Origin: Melieria omissa
Lineage: Eukaryota; Arthropoda; Insecta; Diptera; Ulidiidae
Length of the DNA stretch: 64,000 bases
Direction of reading: 5' to 3'
Assembly (NCBI GenBank): GCA_963971225.1
Contig: OZ020267.1
Location: forward strand, 119,281,891-119,345,890
The notes under the pieces are model-generated. The model was given only the letters and a program-made list of their open reading frames with translations, was not told the DNA's origin and ran no database searches. Both the position numbers and the translations under genes were made by a program. Each line of letters opens with the position of its first letter. The first letter of the stretch is position 1. Positions 58,998-64,000 of this stretch are shown here, one piece after another.

Positions 58998-60351
58998 TAT
59001 ACTTTAAAGAAGAAGGTGTGAATAACTCCGAAATAACCTCTTCCTGGCAAGACAACAAATCTTTTAGCCAACTGTCGTTGGTTCGAAGCCAAGCTTCAAG
59101 AGAAAGCAGTTTTCTGCCGCGTTTCTCCTCCTGCAATGCCAATGCATTGTTCATTCCAGACATACATAAGTATGTAGCCAGGCATTTGTTTGAGTATGCG
59201 TACAAGCTGTGCGCCAGGTTCGCGCTTCGTTGAAACGCTTCCGTTTCCTCACACACAACACATGCGCCGGAGTTTGCGGGCTATTGATGGAGAGCACAAG
59301 CCAACAACAACCCCCTCTCGCGCTTATGTCAACATAGCAGCGCGCTATCATGCTGGATGGTGTCCGGCGCTAGTGATGTACGTAAGTGGCGCTGTGACAG
59401 GTGCCCTTTGCTCAAGACGAATTTGTGTTTGCGCGTGTCAGCTCGAACTATATAGTGTGGTTTTCCATTTGAAAAATTACGCTCGGTGCCCGAGACAAAG
59501 CCTAACATGAATGAAAAAATGACAAGAGTCATTTCTCCATCTGTCCTTCCTCGTTCCACATTCCACATTCGGCACTCGTTGTTCGTAATACGTTGATTAT
59601 TGTTCGTCATTTGGTAGTGGAAATGTTGACGTTCTGACGTCGTACCACAACATGTCATTAATTGTGTGTGTTCGTGCAGCGGTGCGTCGTGTCCACACAC
59701 TGGAGTAACGGTACAAATTTAAACGTCTGAATAAAGCTAATCAAAAAGCTATCAGTGTCTCGATGCATCGCATGCACTATTGAGCCTGTCTAGGCATAGA
59801 AGAATGGGAAATGATTCGGACGATTGCGCACAGAAAAGAGACGACCCGCAGCAATTGTTGGCTTATGTACCTGCTCAAGTGGCATTCGGGGATCAGTGTT
59901 CATAATTTCGTAATTAATATGTGGAATTGATTTCTTTGAGAGAATAATCAGATGCACGTGTTGGATGTTTTCAAAGTTTAAATGCTGCTGACACTGGAAT
60001 TCAGTGGAGCTCTATACGACAGTCCCGTTGGATACAGCTAATTGCTAATATACATGTGTATGTTGTTGGTGTCTCAAAAGCCCTCTTTGTAGCCGTGAAA
60101 ATGCAATAAAACATGTACGAACAAATTATGATAGTGCAAGATCCATCTGTCGCTCTGCATGTCAATTTTTCTTTACCACATGAATCATATCATTTTAGAT
60201 TTTTTTAGGAAAAGAAAATTACACAGATCCATATATTAATAAGCTAACATATTTGCTTCACTGCCATTAACGTCTTCGGAACCGATTTGAGGACACCTCT
60301 CATAGGTAAGCAGAATGATACGGGTTTTTTTCATACGATCGAGAAATACAG
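58998..60351. other. Intergenic sequence
   Basis: GC-richer from 59040 to 59990. GGTTCGAAGCC near 59086 resembles a pol III B box, but no A box or tRNA fold accompanies it. No gene recognised. Confidence 0.4.
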
Positions 60352-60426
60352 GTAGGTTAGGTTATGGTGGCTGCCTCTATAAGAGATACACTTGGAGGTC
60401 TATTATGCAACACTGGTTTTTCGACA
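60352..60426 (+). repeat. TAGGTTAGGTTA-type repeat fragment
   Basis: TAGGTTAGGTTATGGTGGC followed by TATAAGAGATACACTTGGAG resembles a repeat that I associate with fly genomes, where GGTTAGGTT units precede a GTGGC phrase. It abuts the left end of the mariner element. No coding content. Confidence 0.4.
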
Positions 60427-60428
60427 TA

Positions 60429-61343
60429 CACAGTGCAACAATTATGTGTTAAGACTGCCTCTAGAAAACACAATTAAAACACGATATCTGGTAATTTTTC
60501 GGTCTATTTATTCGAAATATTCTCCTCATGATTCAATACACTTGTTACATCGATTTAATAGTGATTCAAACGCGTGTTCCAGTTCATTTTTCGGAATTTC
60601 CTCCAGTGCCCTCGTCGAAGCCCGTTGTATAATCTGAATGTCATCAAAAAAGCATCCTTTCAACTTCAATTTCGGGAACAAAGAGAAGTCGAACGGTGCC
60701 AAATCAGATGAATACGGCGGATGATTCAACACACAGACCTGATTCCGAGCCAAAAATTGACGAACAATGAGTGCTATGTGACTCAGTGCATTATCGTGCA
60801 ACAGAGACCAACTTTTTGGATCGCGGTATTCTGGTCGAATACGACGGATTCTGGGCATCAAACGCTTCAAAACTTCGAGGCAATATGCGGCAGTAACTGT
60901 TTGACTAGTTGGAACAAATTATTTGTGGATAATGTCTTTGCTATCGAAGAATGTGATGAGCATTGTTTTGATTTCTGACGGAACTTTTCGTGTTTTTTTG
61001 GCTTGTGGTGAGTTTTTTGATTTCCATTCCGCACTTTGACGCTTGGTTTCTGGATCGTATTGGAAACACCATGTTTCATCACCCGTAACAATTGTTTTCA
61101 GGAAGTTTGGATCATTTTCTGCGGCTGCAATGATGTCTGTAGAATGACTGACTCTCATTAGTTTTTGCTAAAATTTCAACATCAAACGAAAACGTGTTTT
61201 GCAAAATGAATTTTAATAAATATTAAATGTCAACCAAATGTCATGAAATTTTGACAGTTAGTAGAGGAAGGTTGAAGCTTCTAGTTGGCGTGCTTGGTTG
61301 CTGAGATATGGTTCGAGTATTAATACATAATTGTTGCACTTTG
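60429..61343 (-). mobile_element. Mariner element lacking the N-terminal domain
   Basis: Ends CACAGTGCAACAATTATGTG (60429-60448) and, on the minus strand, CAAAGTGCAACAATTATGTA are flanked by TA (60427-60428 and 61344-61345). The minus-strand transposase starts at MRVSHSTDIIAAAENDPNFL and carries all three catalytic Asp positions: VTGDETWCFQYDPETKRQS (about 61085-61030), LLHDNALSHIALIV (about 60806-60765), and PYSSDLAPFDFSLFPKLK (about 60720-60667), then IPKNELEHAFESLLNRCNKC at the C-terminus. The helix-turn-helix is deleted and a frameshift separates the first Asp from the rest. 915 bp against about 1.3 kb for a full mariner. Confidence 0.9.
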
Positions 61344-61346
61344 TAC

Positions 61347-61561
61347 GTTACAGCACACATTTCAAGTGGATGAGGAAAGTTTAACACAGAATCCGAACGG
61401 TGGTTGGCGCATTTCTTTCACACTTGGAGGTTTTTCCATTGCCTGCTAAGAGTGCACTTGCGATAGCGATAGAAGTAGATGAGCGTTTTACTAGTCCGAA
61501 TTGAACCTAGGACCTCGGCATGAGAAGTCAGCGTGCTACTCGCTGGACAATCGAGGTCGGC
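61347..61561 (-). repeat. tRNA-derived SINE, family 2 (copy with head)
   Basis: Read on the minus strand, a tRNA-like head (ATTGTCCAGCGAGTAGCACG with an A-box-like core, then CCTAGGTTCAATTC with a B-box-like core) is followed by the family 2 body: GGCAATGGAAAAACCTCCAA, ACCGTTCGGATTC, and the end CTTGAAATGTGTGCTGTAAC. It matches the + strand copy at 6310-6543. The SINE end lies 1 bp from the TA flanking the mariner at 60429-61343. Confidence 0.82.
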
Positions 61562-62679
61562 AGAAGTCTTTACTTTGCAAATCCCATTCATCGGGTGTCA
61601 TTTATAGGCGCAGTCGAATTTCAACCACAGAATTCCAAATGCAACTTTTTGCTGATCAAGTACTTGGACTAGGGCTCTAGTCTAGAGATTGTACAAACCT
61701 GTGAGATGCTTATCAATTGGCGAAACTTTCTCGGAGTGTAATGTAAAATTACAAAGAAAAGCTGCCGAATCTGATAGTTTGGTATGACAATTTTAGAACT
61801 CCATGTACCTTCGTAGGTGCACGTACAGGCGATGCATTGTAGAAGTGATTCTTCTGAGAGCACATCACTTTAATTTAGGAAAGAAATTTTCTATTATATC
61901 TTATAGCCGAACGGTGTATGAAAACACAAAGTGTGATGAATTCAGCGCTTGACAAATCGCTGAATGATATCATGAAGTGAAATACAAGTAATAGGAATCC
62001 GCTGATCATTTGTCACAAATGAGTTGTGTGACAGCTTAGATGACAACACTTATCAGAACTTGACACAACAAACTAATCGTTCTAATAATCTGCCGAATTA
62101 CAAACATAGGAACATGCAGGCGTAGGAGAAATCATCGTACAATCGCATTTTTGGACAATAATTGATCCATTGGCGACTGCAAAGGTTTAGTTTATTGTGT
62201 GGTTGCTGTCATCGACAGATCATGGCACGCGTGTGCTCACTGTCACACAAGTGTAGGAAGCACCGACAATTTTCTCGACTCCAGAACATGTCGGTGAGTA
62301 ATTATTACACCTACAGTACACGCATTAGCCGAGTTATTTTCAATTACATTTTCTTGCGAGGCTGTGAGTGGGTTCAACGAAAAACGAAAAAGTCGTTGGC
62401 ACTAAAATTACTTTCCCAGGCCTATCGCATGTGATTTAGAGCAATAGTCAGTGCTGTTGCCACGGATAATGTAGTACTTAACCCTTTCCGCAAATTTATA
62501 CGATATATCATGCATTAAAGTTTTTATTCGACGGCAAACGCATTTTTTATGAAACGGTTTTTTTATTTTGATTAAGTAGACTGTTTTAATCGTTCCGTTA
62601 AAAAAATAAATGATAATAATCGTGATTCTATAGTACTAGCAGGACCCCGCAGCTTTGCACGTAAGTTTGAAGTCAATGG
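61562..62679. other. Intergenic sequence
   Basis: No gene recognised. TTAACCCTTTCCGC at 62478 looks like the left end of the small TTAA MITE family found downstream, but no right end follows. Confidence 0.4.
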
Positions 62680-62933
62680 GTTCAAGAAATAAAATTTCTC
62701 TTAATCCTTTTAAGATTTTTATGAAAAAATTCTTGTCTATATCTCATTTGACCTGCTTTCACAATACTTGAAGTCGAGGGACCTATTCAATCATGTATTC
62801 CCATACAAACTCTAAACTAATCGTTGATTTTCAAAAAAAGGAATACATGTGTCTAATTATTTTCTATTCCAAATGCTTTCACTAATTTTTAAGTCAATAG
62901 ACTCATCGGTTAGTGTGTTTTTCATAGTCTTAA

Positions 62934-63015
62934 CCCTTTCCGGCATGAAAATAAACTCGTTCTGTATGAATTGTATGGGCTGTATCCAATATATTGGACA
63001 TTGTGACTGAAAGGG
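62934..63015. mobile_element. Tiny TTAA-site MITE, copy 1
   Basis: 82 bp from CCCTTTCCGGCATG to GTGACTGAAAGGG, flanked by TTAA (62930-62933) and CTAA (63016-63019, one substitution). The ends CCCTTTC and GAAAGGG are inverted. Internal phrase ATATTGGACATTGTGACTGA is shared with copy 2. Confidence 0.7.
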
Positions 63016-63218
63016 CTAAACCTTGTTGACACCGATAGATTTTCAAAAAAATTGAAAACATACGAATCGAATTAGTTGCCACTTAAAGCGGTTTTACTAA
63101 TTTTTAAGTCAAAAAATCATTAAATTTAACCCTTGGTTTGCTCGTTACATTAGAATTAAAAAAAATTAGAAACACGTGCCAAATAGTTTTCGATTTCGAA
63201 TGGTTTCACCAATTTTAA

Positions 63219-63278
63219 CCCTTTCCGACATGAAAATAAACCCGACATGAATTATATTGGACATTGTGACTGAAAGGG
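63219..63278. mobile_element. Tiny TTAA-site MITE, copy 2
   Basis: 60 bp from CCCTTTCCGACATG to GTGACTGAAAGGG, flanked by perfect TTAA (63215-63218 and 63279-63282). Compared with copy 1 about 22 bp of the centre are absent. It is inserted at a different TTAA of the satellite monomer than copy 1. Confidence 0.75.
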
Positions 63279-63582
63279 TTAAGCAGACAAGCTCATCGGT
63301 TTATGCTTTTTTCATAGTCTTCCTGTATATAAACCTTAACCCATTGCTGACTTCGTTAAATTTTGTTTTTTGAAAAATTGAAAAATACGTCTAGAATTAT
63401 TTTTGATTTGAAATATTTTCACCAACTCTGAATATTACATTTCTTCATACAACACCTTAATCCATGGTTTACCCTTCTAGATTTTATAATTTCTTTATAA
63501 GTTTAAAGTTTCAATCTTAATTGATTTATAAAACTTAATGCATTTGATTTTTTTTATTTAAACATTTTTTCTGATTGCTTAA

Positions 63583-64000
63583 GGCAGGTTCTCACCTTGT
63601 GGAAAAAAAACAACAATTTTTTTTTTGGCTTATCGTGTAGATATATGTTTCAAAAATGTGCTCCAGAAATTTCAGATCAAAATCTGAAAAATTACAAAAG
63701 TTACAGGCCGTTACATAGAGCAGTGTAGAGCACCGGCCAAGCGCGCTTTAAACTTTAAACGCGTTTTTCTCAGAACCACATTTTCGGACCTTACGGAAGT
63801 GATTGAAGGCGTTGGAATGAACCAATCGTCACCAAATTTTTTCCAAATGTTCCTTAGGGGTTTTTCTAATAAATGAACCACCGATCAGCCAAAAATATTG
63901 AAAATTGTTTATTTAAAAAAATAATAAGTGAACAAAAAAATGCGAAAATCTTAATTTTTTTTTTCAAAACCTCATAACTTTGGTAATTTTGATTTTTTTT
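63583..64000. repeat. Possible TTAA-site element cut by the window end
   Basis: TTAA (63579-63582) followed by GGCAGGTTCTCACCTTG resembles the start of a TTAA element such as the one at 50807. The interior phrase AAACGCGTTTTTCTCAGAAC (63758-63777) resembles AAACGCGATTATCTCGAAAC at 50970-50989. The right end lies outside the window. Confidence 0.3.

Larger units (their letters stand above)
62680..63520 (+). repeat. Degenerate satellite-like tandem array
   Basis: Imperfect monomers of roughly 140-190 bp recur. Each has versions of GATTTTCAAAAAAATTGAAA, then AATTATTTTTGATTT, GCTTTCACCAATTTTTAAGT, ACTCATCGGTTTATG and TTTTTCATAGTCTT. Two of the monomers carry small MITEs. A single dispersed monomer lies at 11538-11640. 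Confidence 0.7.

Noticed and set aside
59080..59100. tRNA-like B box GGTTCGAAGCC
   Set aside because: No A box at the right distance and no cloverleaf.

Overview
The window reads as a repeat-rich stretch of an insect nuclear genome. The TE set is mariner, Tc1, pogo, hAT and TTAA-site elements, jockey-type and other LINEs, and tRNA-derived SINEs. Together with the many TG/CA and CAA/CAG runs this fits a higher (brachyceran) fly, and a tephritid fruit fly would be a plausible guess, but no diagnostic host gene is present to confirm it. There are no rRNA genes, no CRISPR arrays, no bacterial-type operons and no intact tRNA genes. I found no complete host protein-coding gene. The best host candidate is a 35-codon open segment with an ATG and a consensus splice donor at 44852-44956.

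Layout. Moderately GC-rich, apparently single-copy islands with no recognisable coding potential lie near 2.4-3.5, 8.4-10.5, 15.7-17.4, 21.3-24.2, 27.9-28.5, 30.6-31.1, 32.9-36.1, 36.9-40.6, 43.8-47.5, 48.8-50.0, 52.7-54.0, 56.7-57.5 and 59.0-60.0 kb. AT-rich blocks between them carry the transposons. 0-15 kb: an inverted-repeat element (1.3-1.9), a mariner split by a Tc1-like element (3.8-5.4), two SINEs (5.6-6.5), mariner and LINE fragments (7.1-8.3), a LINE fragment (12.2-12.7), a deleted mariner (12.8-13.6) and a Tigger-like element (13.7-14.4). 15-32 kb: TTAA-site MITEs (15.2, 25.7), degenerate repeats (18.3), a pogo/Tigger element (19.0-19.8), a deleted mariner (20.7-21.2), a decayed full-length mariner-type transposase (28.8-29.9), and a pogo MITE carrying a hAT insertion (31.4-32.5). 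32-50 kb: a fold-back (34.9), a second SINE-1 (36.2) and a LINE cluster (40.8-43.3) with the only long open reverse transcriptase frame, then another LINE remnant (47.7). 50-64 kb: a jockey fragment broken by two MITEs (50.4-51.7), a TTAA MITE (52.1), a cecropia/SETMAR-type mariner whose right end is split by a MITE (54.0-55.5), another MITE (55.5-55.9), a deleted Tc1 (58.1-59.0), a mariner next to a SINE (60.4-61.6), and a satellite-like array with two tiny MITEs (62.7-63.5).

How the parts relate. Nothing here forms a pathway. The biology is insertion history: at least five insertions sit inside older elements with target-site duplications still readable (TA, AACT, TTAA or 8 bp), so their relative ages can be ordered. 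Every transposase is broken. The LINE frame at 41138-42277 is open but 5'-truncated. The simplest reading is a large intergenic or intronic region. I did not find a convincing new biological system.
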